IMG/VR virus record: IMGVR_UViG_3300010371_000115
Coordinates: 1 to 23,764 of that record
Length of the DNA stretch: 23,764 bases
Origin: a virus
Reading direction: 5' to 3' (one strand)
Below are positions 15,635 through 22,836 of the stretch, in pieces. The position numbers and the translations under genes were made by a program. Numbering within the stretch: the stretch's first letter is position 1; every line of letters begins with the position of its first letter. Under the pieces are notes generated by a model. It worked only from the letters and a program-made list of their open reading frames with translations. It was not told where the DNA came from and ran no database searches.

Positions 15635-16663
15635 TTAGCGCTCGCCCGCGAACGGGTCATGATCGACAGGCGTTAGCGTAAATCCACCACGCGAACTGAT
15701 GAAATGACTTATATCCGGCATCGTCTTGAGCTTTTCTCGCGCTGCCGCGATTTCTTTGCCTCCAGTGACAATCATACTCGTATATTTTTCTGGATTTTTT
15801 GTCATATTATTTATATAAAATTGTTCCGGATTATTTTTGTAATAGTCAATTATATTATGGTTAAATTCAATAGACGAGTGTAATTTTAGGGCTTCTTGCA
15901 AGTCTCCCGATGCTAAGGAATCCGCGAATTCTGAATCGGCAGACCCTAGATAGTGGGTCGGACGTATTGTCGGCATACCATCGCTATCTATTCCCGTTTC
16001 TGCCCCTCTATAAAAATGCAGCCCTGCGTCTGAATTTCCTGGGCTTGTTCTTACGAACCCATACTCCCCTAGAATTCTCGACAATGGCTCATAGCCCAAG
16101 TTAGGGTCTAGTTTTGCCGCAGACAACCCGTCATGGAATTCTCCACTGACATAATCTTTGCTTTTAGCGGTTGGGGCCATGTCGAATTTTGGCCCTTTGG
16201 ACCACCGCGCATAAACATTCCCATTCCCGAAGAGAGAGGATATGTCCGAAAAGTTTGCAATCTTGCGCGGCAAATCTTCCAAGTCGGCGAGTTTACCAGC
16301 CCCGCCCTGAGCCAGAGGCAGCGCACCCAAGGCCGCCAGAGCCGCGCCACCATAATTGCCCGCAGCGCCAGCCCGTCCCGCGTCATAGGCCGCCACCGCT
16401 TGTCCTACGCCAGGGACCAGACCAGCGACATTCTGCAAGCCGGTTCCGAAATTGCGCGCATAATCCCGCGATGCGCCCAGTCCCGACATAACATCTTGGC
16501 CCCATGCGCCAATCCGCTCCGAAAACGTCGGCGTGTAGGAGGTAAGCGTTGCCTCGGGAGAGATACCTTCACGATATAGAACTGATGGCCCGAAATCAGG
16601 ATGCGTCACATTGGCGAATGGGTCGCCAAGAATCGGCGTCAGGTTGTAATCGTCGTCCGCCAT
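15635..16663 (-). CDS. Portal-adjacent modular protein with AT-rich C-terminal domain (toxin- or effector-like)
   Basis: The 342-residue protein starts inside the portal stop (TAATG). Residues 40-125 are Gly/Ala-rich with a hydrophobic stretch (FGTGLQNVAGLVPGVGQAVA, ALAALGALPLAQGG), like the leader parts of phage-borne effector proteins. Residues 151-187 hold a compact signature, YARWSKGP-D-SKDYVSG-H-GLSA, with spaced Arg, Asp, Ser and His that could be catalytic. I do not know its family. The later part (about residues 255-294) is Asn/Tyr/Lys-rich and is encoded by DNA of only about 23% GC at 15781-15900, far below its neighbours, so this end was probably acquired separately. Genes beside portals often encode virion-packaged effectors, and that is the working idea here. 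Confidence 0.7.
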   Translation of the reverse strand: MADDDYNLTPILGDPFANVTHPDFGPSVLYREGISPEATLTSYTPTFSERIGAWGQDVMSGLGASRDYARNFGTGLQNVAGLVPGVGQAVAAYDAGRAGAAGNYGGAALAALGALPLAQGGAGKLADLEDLPRKIANFSDISSLFGNGNVYARWSKGPKFDMAPTAKSKDYVSGEFHDGLSAAKLDPNLGYEPLSRILGEYGFVRTSPGNSDAGLHFYRGAETGIDSDGMPTIRPTHYLGSADSEFADSLASGDLQEALKLHSSIEFNHNIIDYYKNNPEQFYINNMTKNPEKYTSMIVTGGKEIAAAREKLKTMPDISHFISSRGGFTLTPVDHDPFAGER

Positions 16664-18960
16664 TACGCAGCTTTATTATTTTTATCTATGCGATAAAATT
16701 GCTTCGTCTCAGGATGCTGGACGTACCAGTTCCCATCAGAAGCGCGTCTAGCACCTAGCATCGGAGGGTGTTGGAACAAAGGTCCAGCAGAATTTTTATA
16801 GGCACTCTTAGAACCTGCGTCACTCTCTCCCGTAATCTCTTCCTCATTTGCATTGCGGATACCCGCAAGGTCATCCTGCGGCATAAGCCCTTGCGCGGAT
16901 TTGAACGCATCCACCGCCAGTTTGCGCGTATCGTGCGTCTCGTGTTCAATCTTGGAGAGGGCAACCATACGCTCCGTCTCGGCCCGATAGCCGTCTGCGC
17001 CCGCGTAATAGGTGTCGATGTCCTTTTGCTCCGCCTTCCCTTTGAGCGCGATCGCATCCTCGGCTATTTTCTTCGTCAGTTCCGACACAACGGAATGAAG
17101 CGCTGCGTTTTGCTTCGTCAGTTCCGCTATTTGCTGCTGCAACTGCGGGGGTGGTGCGAGCCCCAAAGCCTGGGGAGGAACCATGCGCTTGAGACGCTGC
17201 GCCAACTCGTCCGCCATGGGGAAATCAGCGGCTTTGACGATCAAATCGCCGGCTATCATGATAAGGTCTTTGTTTTGCGAGGCTAGCTGGGTCAGGGCGT
17301 TGAACGCTTCCTGACGGCGCGTCGCATAATCCGGGCCGATGTCGGCCTCAACATCATACGTCCCCACTGACGGGTTGAATATGCCCCTGATCGCAGCCAT
17401 CTCGCCCATTTCGGTCACTTGCATGGCCTGCTTGGCTTGCGGATCGATTTGGATTTCTTGCTCGCTCTCGTCTTCCGCCATGATCTTGATAATGCGCGGG
17501 GTATCGTAAACCTTGGGGATCAGGTCAACCAGCATCTTACCAACCGCCCGAATCATCGTCGCCATGCCGTCATTCCAGTGATAGCCGGCATTGTCGCCCT
17601 GGGCCTGACGCTCCGAAATAGCTTTCCCTGATTTCGCGTTTTCATTCTCGCCGAGTTGGGCCTGATATTGGCCCGTCACCATCATGATGTCGCTCTCAGC
17701 GAGTTTGCGACCCTCAATCAGTGCTTCAGGGATCATCGCCGGCTGGACGCGCTCGGGCTTGCGCATTTCACGGCCCTGGTCATCATATGTTTTGACGGGC
17801 AAATAGGCATGGCGGCGCGTGTTGGATGTTTTCCAAAGCGCCTCATGCTCCTCAATGGATTCCGGATCCAGAATCCAAGGCTGGATTGGTTGCGTCGCAA
17901 TGCTTTCTGTCGTCGCCGACGCCCAATAGTTAAGCTGACGCTGCGCATCCTTCATCGGACGCACATGCCCCTTGCGATCTAGCTGTTTCTCGACGATAGT
18001 TTCGTCACCGACGCAGCGGGCAATCGGGATATAGGAGCCAATCCAATCGCGCCGGTCGATGATCGTGGACCCCGCGATGGAAAACCACTCGATGACGGGT
18101 TCTTCGATTTCGCGGGTTTTTTTGTCTAAACTCTTGTCTAGCGTCTCCCAGACATCCTTCGGCAGGCGGCTCTTGCGGCCGATGACCTCTTCGCCTGTAT
18201 CGGGGTTGATGGCCTGGATAAGGGTGTCCCTCCGCAGTGACCTGCGGAAATATTCACAGACGCGGACATGATCTTCGCCAATCCAACCCGTCTCAAGCCC
18301 ATCTCCCAACGCAGATGATGACATGACGTCCAAGTGGTCAGAATGCTTGAGTCGGTACTCGTCTTTGGGCATATCGTCATACACAAAGCCAAAGCGCGCA
18401 TCTAAGCCATCTTCGTCGTTTATATCAGGATCAAGATAGATCGTCGTTGGGTCTTTCACGCGACGAATGAACACTTCCTGGTCAAATGTCTCCGGGCCAA
18501 CGAAATCGGTCACGATCCGTACATAGCCGATGCCTGTGCGAACCATGAAGCGGAACGCGGTCATATAGGCGTTCTTGGCTTGGCTGATGTATTCGATATG
18601 CCGGACAATGCCCTCGAATATCTGGGCGGATTCGTAGCTCGCGCCGTTTCCGGTCGGGCGGATATTCACGGATGGTTTATTCTTGCGGGCCTCATTCTCA
18701 ATTTGCAGACAGTGGACGCGGGTTTTGTTGAGAGTGAGGCTGATCTTGCCGTCAGCATCGCGCGAAGTCAGCATTTCGTCTGGCCATTGCCAGCCGTTGT
18801 CAGGATCGGCGCAAACGAATTTTAGATCATCAACCGCTCGCTCGCGGGTAGTCGACTCCCATTGTACACAGCGGTTGAAGCGCTTCTTGGCTTCCTCGAC
18901 AATTCTGGCGTCGCCCCGAAGCGATTCGAGGTCGCGGTCCTTCCCTATGATGTCTGACAT
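16663..18960 (-). CDS. Portal protein, P22 gp1-like
   Basis: The 765-residue protein (P22 portal: 725 aa) has the P22-portal opening (AKKRFNRCVQWESTTRERAV, then VCADPDNGWQWPDEM), a core with ISLTLNKTRVHCLQIENEAR and FRFMVRTGIGYVRIVTDF, and the wing and stem segments before a helical C-terminal barrel region at about residues 610-700 (QQQIAELTKQNAALHSVVSE). Twelve copies would form the ring through which DNA enters and leaves. It follows the terminase genes with one small gene between, in the usual order. The start ATG is three bases after the preceding stop. Confidence 0.9.
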   Translation of the reverse strand: MSDIIGKDRDLESLRGDARIVEEAKKRFNRCVQWESTTRERAVDDLKFVCADPDNGWQWPDEMLTSRDADGKISLTLNKTRVHCLQIENEARKNKPSVNIRPTGNGASYESAQIFEGIVRHIEYISQAKNAYMTAFRFMVRTGIGYVRIVTDFVGPETFDQEVFIRRVKDPTTIYLDPDINDEDGLDARFGFVYDDMPKDEYRLKHSDHLDVMSSSALGDGLETGWIGEDHVRVCEYFRRSLRRDTLIQAINPDTGEEVIGRKSRLPKDVWETLDKSLDKKTREIEEPVIEWFSIAGSTIIDRRDWIGSYIPIARCVGDETIVEKQLDRKGHVRPMKDAQRQLNYWASATTESIATQPIQPWILDPESIEEHEALWKTSNTRRHAYLPVKTYDDQGREMRKPERVQPAMIPEALIEGRKLAESDIMMVTGQYQAQLGENENAKSGKAISERQAQGDNAGYHWNDGMATMIRAVGKMLVDLIPKVYDTPRIIKIMAEDESEQEIQIDPQAKQAMQVTEMGEMAAIRGIFNPSVGTYDVEADIGPDYATRRQEAFNALTQLASQNKDLIMIAGDLIVKAADFPMADELAQRLKRMVPPQALGLAPPPQLQQQIAELTKQNAALHSVVSELTKKIAEDAIALKGKAEQKDIDTYYAGADGYRAETERMVALSKIEHETHDTRKLAVDAFKSAQGLMPQDDLAGIRNANEEEITGESDAGSKSAYKNSAGPLFQHPPMLGARRASDGNWYVQHPETKQFYRIDKNNKAA

Positions 18961-18963
18961 AAA

Positions 18964-19185
18964 TTACGGCGTCTCATCGCTGAATAGACGTGGCTTGCGA
19001 ACTCGGCCGGGAACCAACTCATCGTCAACCGCGACATCGACGTTATGAGCGTCGCAGAACGCCACCACATGCGGGGGCGCATCCTTGGCGAAGCGCTCGG
19101 CGTATTCCGGGAGCTTGCCACGATAGCGCCGGTAGACCATGCAATCGGAACCAGCGCTGTAGGATGCAGCCCAGGTGTAGGTCAT
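18964..19185 (-). CDS. Small protein between terminase and portal
   Basis: The 73-residue product overlaps the terminase stop by four bases (ATGA) if the ATG at 19185 is used. ATG 19197 is also possible and would add four residues. Longer extensions lie wholly in the terminase frame and are unlikely. It contains YTWAASYSAGSDCMVYRRYR and HVVAFCDAHNVDVAVDDELV. No family is recognised. Two Cys and two His do not form an obvious zinc motif. Position alone suggests a DNA-packaging or head-assembly accessory. Confidence 0.65.
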   Translation of the reverse strand: MTYTWAASYSAGSDCMVYRRYRGKLPEYAERFAKDAPPHVVAFCDAHNVDVAVDDELVPGRVRKPRLFSDETP

Positions 19186-20789
19186 CGTCCTAGCCATCCC
19201 ACTCTGCTCGGGAACACTTCGTTCGGCGCGGTCTGCGGTTTCGGTTTTTTGTATGCCTGATTCCGCACGTGCCACGCCATGACCATTGCGTCCGCCTCAT
19301 CAGGCGAAGAACCCAACCTCTCGCGAATATCCTCTTTGCTCTCGATCAGTATTCGCCCAGTGCGAGGTCGCCACCGCGCCGCCGTAAGCTGCGCCAGGAT
19401 GCGATCCCCAACCGGGAGAGCAATAGGCTCTTGCGTCTTGGCCGGATCGAGTGCCTTACGGAAATTCCAATACATTTTGGCGCGAAGATTGGCGAAGCCT
19501 AACTGCGTCTCGCTGTCTCCGCCCTCTGCCCCCGCAGAGAACACAATCGCCGCGACGGTTATCTGGTGATGCGTCTTGAGATGATCCCGGGCCGAGCCAC
19601 CCCAACCTCCCGTCGTATCGACCGCAACCGCCGCGCCGTCTCTCCGTTCCATCAGGATCAGGTCCGCGACCGAAGGACCATCCGGCGTTAGCGCACCGGG
19701 GCGCGACTTGATGCGCCCAAATACGTTGCCCTCATACAACGGAGCAAGAACCGTGTTGTCCAATCCCCCTTGCGCGACATCAACCCCGAGCGCCAGCATA
19801 CGCTTTGCGCCAGGATCAGACCAGCGCGCTTGCGCTTGCCTCACCCATTCCGAGGGGATAACTTGCCACTCATCATCCTCGCGCCCACTTAGGAAATCGC
19901 CCTTGAGCAACTGCGAGCGCAACGGCTCAGGCATCGAATTAAGCTGCGCCCGGTAGTTCGTATTCCTCAGATACGGGTTATCGTCCAGCCTCGCCGGGAT
20001 GAATGTCCGGGAAAGTGGCTTGGAAACCTCATCAAGCGGCGGGTTACACGCGATCTCCTCTGGCGTGGCCAAGCGCCATGTCTTATCAGGGTTGACGAAA
20101 ATATGCTCCGGTCCATTAGTCCATATCGTGCGAAGCTCTTTCGCATCACCGACCGTCAAGCCGTAGCGTAGCTCCCCGTTCTTAGCTGGCTTCGGGAACA
20201 GCGGGTCAAGCCACGGCGCGAACCATTCGAGAAGATATGAGCCCTCGCCCCCGATTGGCGGGTTAGACGCGATGATCGCCCGGCAACGATGGCCCTCAGC
20301 CGAGCGGAGCCAGCCGAGTACAAAGTTGACCTTGTACGGGCTTAGCTGTGCACCTTCGTCGATAGCAATCAAATCGTGGGGTCTGCCCTGCCATCCCTTT
20401 TCCGAATCGGGGGCATCCAAGTGACCACACTCCACAAGTCGGCTGTCTTTCGTGGTCAGCCGCTTCAGAACGCTGTTCTTGCTGTCCGCGTTCTTGCAGA
20501 TTTCCGTCAGGCGTTCCCAGAACCCATTAAGATCATTGGACTGGCGACGGAACACAACTGACCGGTAATGCTCCGTAAGGCACAGCCCGCAAATCAGATC
20601 GGTCTTGCCCCCGCCAGCAGCGCCACCGTACAGCAGCAAATCCGCCTGCGAAAGATACGCGTCTAGCTGCGGACCCAGCGTGGGCAGCCACGGCTTCGAC
20701 AGTTCAACCTCCAGAAGCTTGTCGAGTTCGGCTTTCTGTGGCTCGGTGAGCCCCGCAAGAAGCGCGTCGAGCCGCTCACTTGCTGTCAT
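19182..20789 (-). CDS. terL: Terminase large subunit (packaging ATPase/nuclease)
   Basis: The 535-residue motor protein carries a Walker A loop GGAAGGGKT (residues 55-63), a Walker B LIAIDEG (140-146, with D144 and E145), and a coupling motif ASNPP (174-178). The C-terminal RNase H-like nuclease has acidic residues in LALGVDVAQG (D337), VAVDTTGG (D391) and SSPDEADAM (about 494-502). It drives DNA into the procapsid and cuts the concatemer. The start overlaps the small-subunit stop by four bases (ATGA). All expected motifs are intact, so the enzyme should be active. Confidence 0.95.
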   Translation of the reverse strand: MTASERLDALLAGLTEPQKAELDKLLEVELSKPWLPTLGPQLDAYLSQADLLLYGGAAGGGKTDLICGLCLTEHYRSVVFRRQSNDLNGFWERLTEICKNADSKNSVLKRLTTKDSRLVECGHLDAPDSEKGWQGRPHDLIAIDEGAQLSPYKVNFVLGWLRSAEGHRCRAIIASNPPIGGEGSYLLEWFAPWLDPLFPKPAKNGELRYGLTVGDAKELRTIWTNGPEHIFVNPDKTWRLATPEEIACNPPLDEVSKPLSRTFIPARLDDNPYLRNTNYRAQLNSMPEPLRSQLLKGDFLSGREDDEWQVIPSEWVRQAQARWSDPGAKRMLALGVDVAQGGLDNTVLAPLYEGNVFGRIKSRPGALTPDGPSVADLILMERRDGAAVAVDTTGGWGGSARDHLKTHHQITVAAIVFSAGAEGGDSETQLGFANLRAKMYWNFRKALDPAKTQEPIALPVGDRILAQLTAARWRPRTGRILIESKEDIRERLGSSPDEADAMVMAWHVRNQAYKKPKPQTAPNEVFPSRVGWLGR

Positions 20790-21085
20790 TCCGCCGACTT
20801 CGCGAGCAAGAGCGCAACCGCAGCCTTGCGCTTGGCGTCAGACACATTCTCGAACTTGAGCGGGTTCTCGCGGTCGCCCGCTATCGTATGTGGGAGCACC
20901 TTGCCGAGCAGCGCGGCGAATGCGCTGGTGTTGGCCGTGGCAAGCGTGGTGAGGTAGCCGACCATCCCGCCATCGCCACCAGCCGCGTCCGCAGCGGCCA
21001 GGATCGCCTCTTTAAGCTGCGTCGTCATCTTGTTCGGGACGCCAGCTTTTCGTCCGGCTCCCTCGCGGCGTCCACCATTTCCCAT
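20786..21085 (-). CDS. terS: Terminase small subunit
   Basis: The 99-residue protein opens with GGRREGAGRKAGVPNK, a basic segment typical of small terminases of this kind, followed by helices (TTQLKEAILAAADAA, GYLTTLATANTSAFAALLGK, VLPHTIAGD). Small subunits bind the packaging site and load the large subunit. It is the first gene of the long leftward run, directly upstream of and overlapping terL. Three tandem 11-bp repeats lie 32-64 bases before its ATG and could be its recognition site or its promoter's operator. Confidence 0.85.
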   Translation of the reverse strand: MGNGGRREGAGRKAGVPNKMTTQLKEAILAAADAAGGDGGMVGYLTTLATANTSAFAALLGKVLPHTIAGDRENPLKFENVSDAKRKAAVALLLAKSAE

Positions 21086-21116
21086 TTGAAATTTGTGCCT
21101 ACTTTTTCAGTCTTGT

Positions 21117-21149
21117 AATTGTCTCATAATTGTCCCATATTTGTCGCAT
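21117..21149. repeat. Three tandem 11-bp repeats upstream of terS
   Basis: AATTGTCTCAT (21117-21127), AATTGTCCCAT (21128-21138) and ATTTGTCGCAT (21139-21149) abut without gaps, consensus AWTTGTCNCAT. A weak fourth copy keeping only GTC in phase lies at 21106-21116. The 11-base period is about one helical turn, so protein would bind along one DNA face. The array sits in the short gap between leftward terS and rightward frames, suitable for an operator or a packaging-recognition site. Confidence 0.7.
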
Positions 21150-21426
21150 GGGGAAACTGAGGTACGTGGATGCGAGCGACGACCACCGCTGTGGGCAACA
21201 TAGCGATGCCGGGAGACATAATTCAATTGCAGGCGGGATCGCGCAAACCTGGCCTGAAAGTTCGGGTGCTGGATGCCAGCCGCACGGAGATCGAATTCGA
21301 CGCGGAAGACCTCGCCTTGAACAGAAAGGCCAGACGTGCGAAGCGCTCAAACCGTGGCTAGCCGAAGGTATGAGCCGATCCACATGGTACAGGCGGCGCA
21401 AGGAACCCCAAACGCCGCCCACTTAG
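21148..21426 (+). CDS. HTH-like small protein (start uncertain), overlapping a second frame
   Basis: The convincing part is residues about 50-92: RRGRPRLEQ, with an AT-hook-like RGRP core, then EALKPWLAEGMSRSTWYRRR, which reads like a small helix-turn-helix used by phage and plasmid proteins. The first 50 residues look out of character (Gly/His/Ser/Asp mix) and the ATG at 21148 has no ribosome site. A real product may therefore start elsewhere, or arise by a -1 shift from the overlapping frame beginning at 21170. The gene converges on the 174-residue gene, with two bases between stops. The function would be DNA binding, by inference. Confidence 0.4.
   Translation: MGKLRYVDASDDHRCGQHSDAGRHNSIAGGIAQTWPESSGAGCQPHGDRIRRGRPRLEQKGQTCEALKPWLAEGMSRSTWYRRRKEPQTPPT
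21170..21361 (+). CDS. Small rightward protein nested in another frame
   Basis: The 63-residue frame starts at an ATG seven bases after GAGG, a better start than that of the overlapping frame. It contains a beta-like segment (PGDIIQLQAGSRKPGLKVRV, then TEIEFDAEDLAL) and a basic end (NRKARRAKRSNRG). Codons look natural. It overlaps the HTH-like frame over its whole length, so either both are used or one is spurious, or the two are parts of one frameshifted gene. No family is recognised. Confidence 0.42.
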   Translation: MRATTTAVGNIAMPGDIIQLQAGSRKPGLKVRVLDASRTEIEFDAEDLALNRKARRAKRSNRG

Positions 21427-21428
21427 CC

Positions 21429-21953
21429 TCACTGGCTGCGATACCAGTTCGCCGCCGTCCCCGCATTCGCCGGGGTGCCGGCGTAGACATAGCAGTAGCG
21501 GGTGTTGGCCGTCATGGCGGTAATCGCATTGCTGATCGTCTGACCGGTATTGGCGCTGAGCGTGAGCGCAGTCTGGGTCTGCGTTGAGAACAGGCAGACT
21601 TCCTGACCATCAACCGGGGACGCTGGCAGCGTGACCGTACCAGTCGCGAGTGTGCCGGCCGGAGTTAGGATCAATCGGGAAACGCCATTTGGAACCGTGA
21701 TACTGAAAGCCGTGAGCGGCGTCTGTTGGCTGTACTGGACCGCTCGCATCTGAGGAATGGAAATATATTCCGTCTGCGGCTGAGCGCCATTCGCAAGGCC
21801 GGTATCGGCCGGAACTTGTTCATTGCCCGTCAACCCGTAAGCGGACGCGACAGTTGGCAATGTGGGCCAGAGGCCATAACCAACGGCAAAAGCGGCACTC
21901 GCGCTGACGCCAACAAGCAGCGCAGCGCCGATGAAGGCGTGACGGAGTTTCAT
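21429..21953 (-). CDS. Secreted or envelope-targeted beta-rich phage protein
   Basis: The 174-residue product starts 7 bases after AAGGAA. Residues 1-22 form a clear Sec signal peptide: KLRH, then AFIGAALLVGVSASA, then a likely cut after AFA. The mature part is Thr/Ala/Ser-rich with regular beta strands (LTPAGTLATGTVTLPASPVD, GQEVCLFSTQTQTALTLSAN, TISNAITAMTANTRYCYVYA) and resembles domains found in phage fibres and decoration proteins. It lies upstream of terS on the same strand, apart from the main operon. A surface-coating or fibre role fits the domain, but the signal peptide points to export. No family name is certain. Confidence 0.75.
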   Translation of the reverse strand: MKLRHAFIGAALLVGVSASAAFAVGYGLWPTLPTVASAYGLTGNEQVPADTGLANGAQPQTEYISIPQMRAVQYSQQTPLTAFSITVPNGVSRLILTPAGTLATGTVTLPASPVDGQEVCLFSTQTQTALTLSANTGQTISNAITAMTANTRYCYVYAGTPANAGTAANWYRSQ

Positions 21954-22019
21954 AGGTAGGTTCCTTGAGGGCGGCCTTGAGGAGAGGGAGGCAGGCTAGA
22001 AGGCCACTAGCCCAAAGGA

Positions 22020-22223
22020 TTATTTCTTAAGAACAGCGTCAGCCTTCGCGTCGATCCTTCGCTCTTCAGATTTAGACAGTTTTCTTTTGTGCTCCATTTC
22101 GGATGCGCGCGCTTTGGCGTTTCTGGCGTGAGACTTATCCTCGACCGGATAGGCGCGCTTGCCGGGCTCCGCAAATTTCTTCGCCGGGATCGCGTCCCGA
22201 GCTTTCGTGGTCAGTTTCGACAT
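22020..22223 (-). CDS. Small basic protein, SHARNA-type
   Basis: The 67-residue, Lys/Arg/Ala-rich product begins MSKLTTKARDAIPAKKFAEP and contains KRAYPVEDKSHARNAKARAS, a pattern I have seen in many short proteins of proteobacterial genomes and phages, whose function is unknown. AAGGG lies nine to ten bases before the ATG. The charged helical end (KRKLSKSEERRIDAKADAVL) could bind nucleic acid. It precedes the signal-peptide gene on the same strand with a 66-base gap, which contains a short GGCTAG/CTAGCC hairpin at 21994-22012. Confidence 0.72.
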   Translation of the reverse strand: MSKLTTKARDAIPAKKFAEPGKRAYPVEDKSHARNAKARASEMEHKRKLSKSEERRIDAKADAVLKK

Positions 22224-22311
22224 GTGAGAGAGCCCTTAAAATGGTCTCAGCGAGATCGCGCTCTAGCCTATGGGTGTCGACGGGCTGACGATCCGCCATG
22301 ACGCCTCGCAT
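22135..22311 (-). CDS. Possible small protein upstream of the basic protein
   Basis: A 58-residue frame starts at ATG 22311, behind a GGGGGA purine run about nine bases away (an ATG at 22332 lies before that run). The first 35 residues (MADRQPVDTHRLERDLAETI, LRALSHVETDH) look like a helical protein. The end overlaps the following gene by 89 bases, which is unusual for this phage. It may be real with a different end, or a shadow. No function is suggested. Confidence 0.3.
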   Translation of the reverse strand: MRGVMADRQPVDTHRLERDLAETILRALSHVETDHESSGRDPGEEICGARQARLSGRG

Positions 22312-22338
22312 TTTTTTCGCTTCCCCCTGCATTTTCGC

Positions 22339-22367
22339 TTGACGATGGGCACAAATGACCTATTATC
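22339..22367 (+). promoter_or_regulatory. Promoter P1 of the rightward small-gene cassette
   Basis: TTGACG (22339-22344) and TATTAT (22361-22366) are 16 bases apart. The 20 bases at 22348-22367 match 18 of 20 in P2 (22792-22811), with consensus GGCACAAATGRCCTATTRTC. Transcription should start near 22373, which rules out the ATG at 22355 and supports the GTG start at 22415. Confidence 0.65.
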
Positions 22368-22414
22368 ACCTCATCAAGGGCTTCGGCTCTCCCTTTTTCC
22401 CAAGGAGCGAGACG

Positions 22415-22660
22415 GTGATCGATTATGCCGCGCGAGACGCCAACATCGCCGCTGACGAGCGTAAAACATGGGCCGCGCTTATCGCCGAATATGACGCGCC
22501 GGAAGAGCGCAAAGCGTGCGCCCTAGCGATATTGCCAAAAATTCCCGACAAGCAGATGGGGTGCTGCTCCGATTTCATCGGATTGATCCTGACCGCCATT
22601 CTGGATGGCTCCAAGCCCGAGCCAAGCCATCTGCACTTGCTCAAGCTCAACAAAATATAA
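22415..22660 (+). CDS. Small helical protein, first gene of the rightward cassette
   Basis: The 81-residue product starts at GTG 22415, seven bases after AAGGAG (22402-22407). The in-frame ATG at 22355 lies upstream of the promoter's -10 box and cannot be used from P1. The sequence is mostly helical: AARDANIAADERKTWAALIA, EERKACALAILPKIPD, DFIGLILTAILDG. A CC pair lies near residue 50. No known domain is recognised. Size, separate promoter and location beside a small HTH gene are typical of phage early or host-takeover genes, including anti-defence genes. That is an inference. Confidence 0.7.
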   Translation: MIDYAARDANIAADERKTWAALIAEYDAPEERKACALAILPKIPDKQMGCCSDFIGLILTAILDGSKPEPSHLHLLKLNKI

Positions 22661-22673
22661 GGAGGAGGCGCAT

Positions 22674-22721
22674 ATGACCCACGCGACACACGATGATCCA
22701 ATTTCGAAGCCTCGGTTTTGA
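22674..22721 (+). CDS. 15-codon micro-ORF with strong ribosome site
   Basis: Immediately after the preceding stop, an AAGGAGGAGG run is followed seven bases later by an ATG that opens MTHATHDDPISKPRF and a TGA. The ribosome site is among the best in the window, so ribosomes should start here. It may be a micropeptide, a leader, or the remnant of a truncated gene. A GGCGG/CCGCC hairpin (22724-22739) follows directly. Confidence 0.35.
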   Translation: MTHATHDDPISKPRF

Positions 22722-22723
22722 CG

Positions 22724-22739
22724 GGCGGAATCAACCGCC
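22724..22739 (+). terminator. Weak hairpin after the micro-ORF
   Basis: GGCGG and CCGCC pair around the six-base loop AATCAA. No T run follows, so this is at best a weak or factor-assisted terminator between the P1 unit and P2. Confidence 0.25.
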
Positions 22740-22781
22740 TAAACGTTTCGCAAGATTTTTCGAGTTTAGCCAACATTTCCG

Positions 22782-22811
22782 TTGACACACCGGCACAAAT
22801 GGCCTATTGTC
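22782..22811 (+). promoter_or_regulatory. Promoter P2 of the rightward small-gene cassette
   Basis: A consensus TTGACA (22782-22787) and TATTGT (22805-22810) are 17 bases apart. It shares an 18-of-20 core with P1 that covers the -10 box and its upstream flank. The start would be near 22817, with the first ATG behind GGAG at 22837. The shared core suggests a common sigma preference or a shared repressor. Confidence 0.7.
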
Positions 22812-22836
22812 TGGTCATCGAAACGGAGCAAACCAG

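Noticed and set aside
21093-21101. A third copy of the promoter core (GGCACAAAT on the minus strand) before terS
   Set aside because: Only nine bases match, no -35 or -10 fits around it, and it would place the start inside terS. Chance is a fair explanation.
21994-22012. GGCTAG/CTAGCC hairpin as an intrinsic terminator
   Set aside because: Six-base stem without a T run in either direction; mentioned only as a minor structure.
22355-22414. ATG at 22355 as the start of the first cassette gene
   Set aside because: It lies upstream of the -10 box of P1 and has no ribosome site, whereas GTG 22415 follows AAGGAG at ideal spacing.
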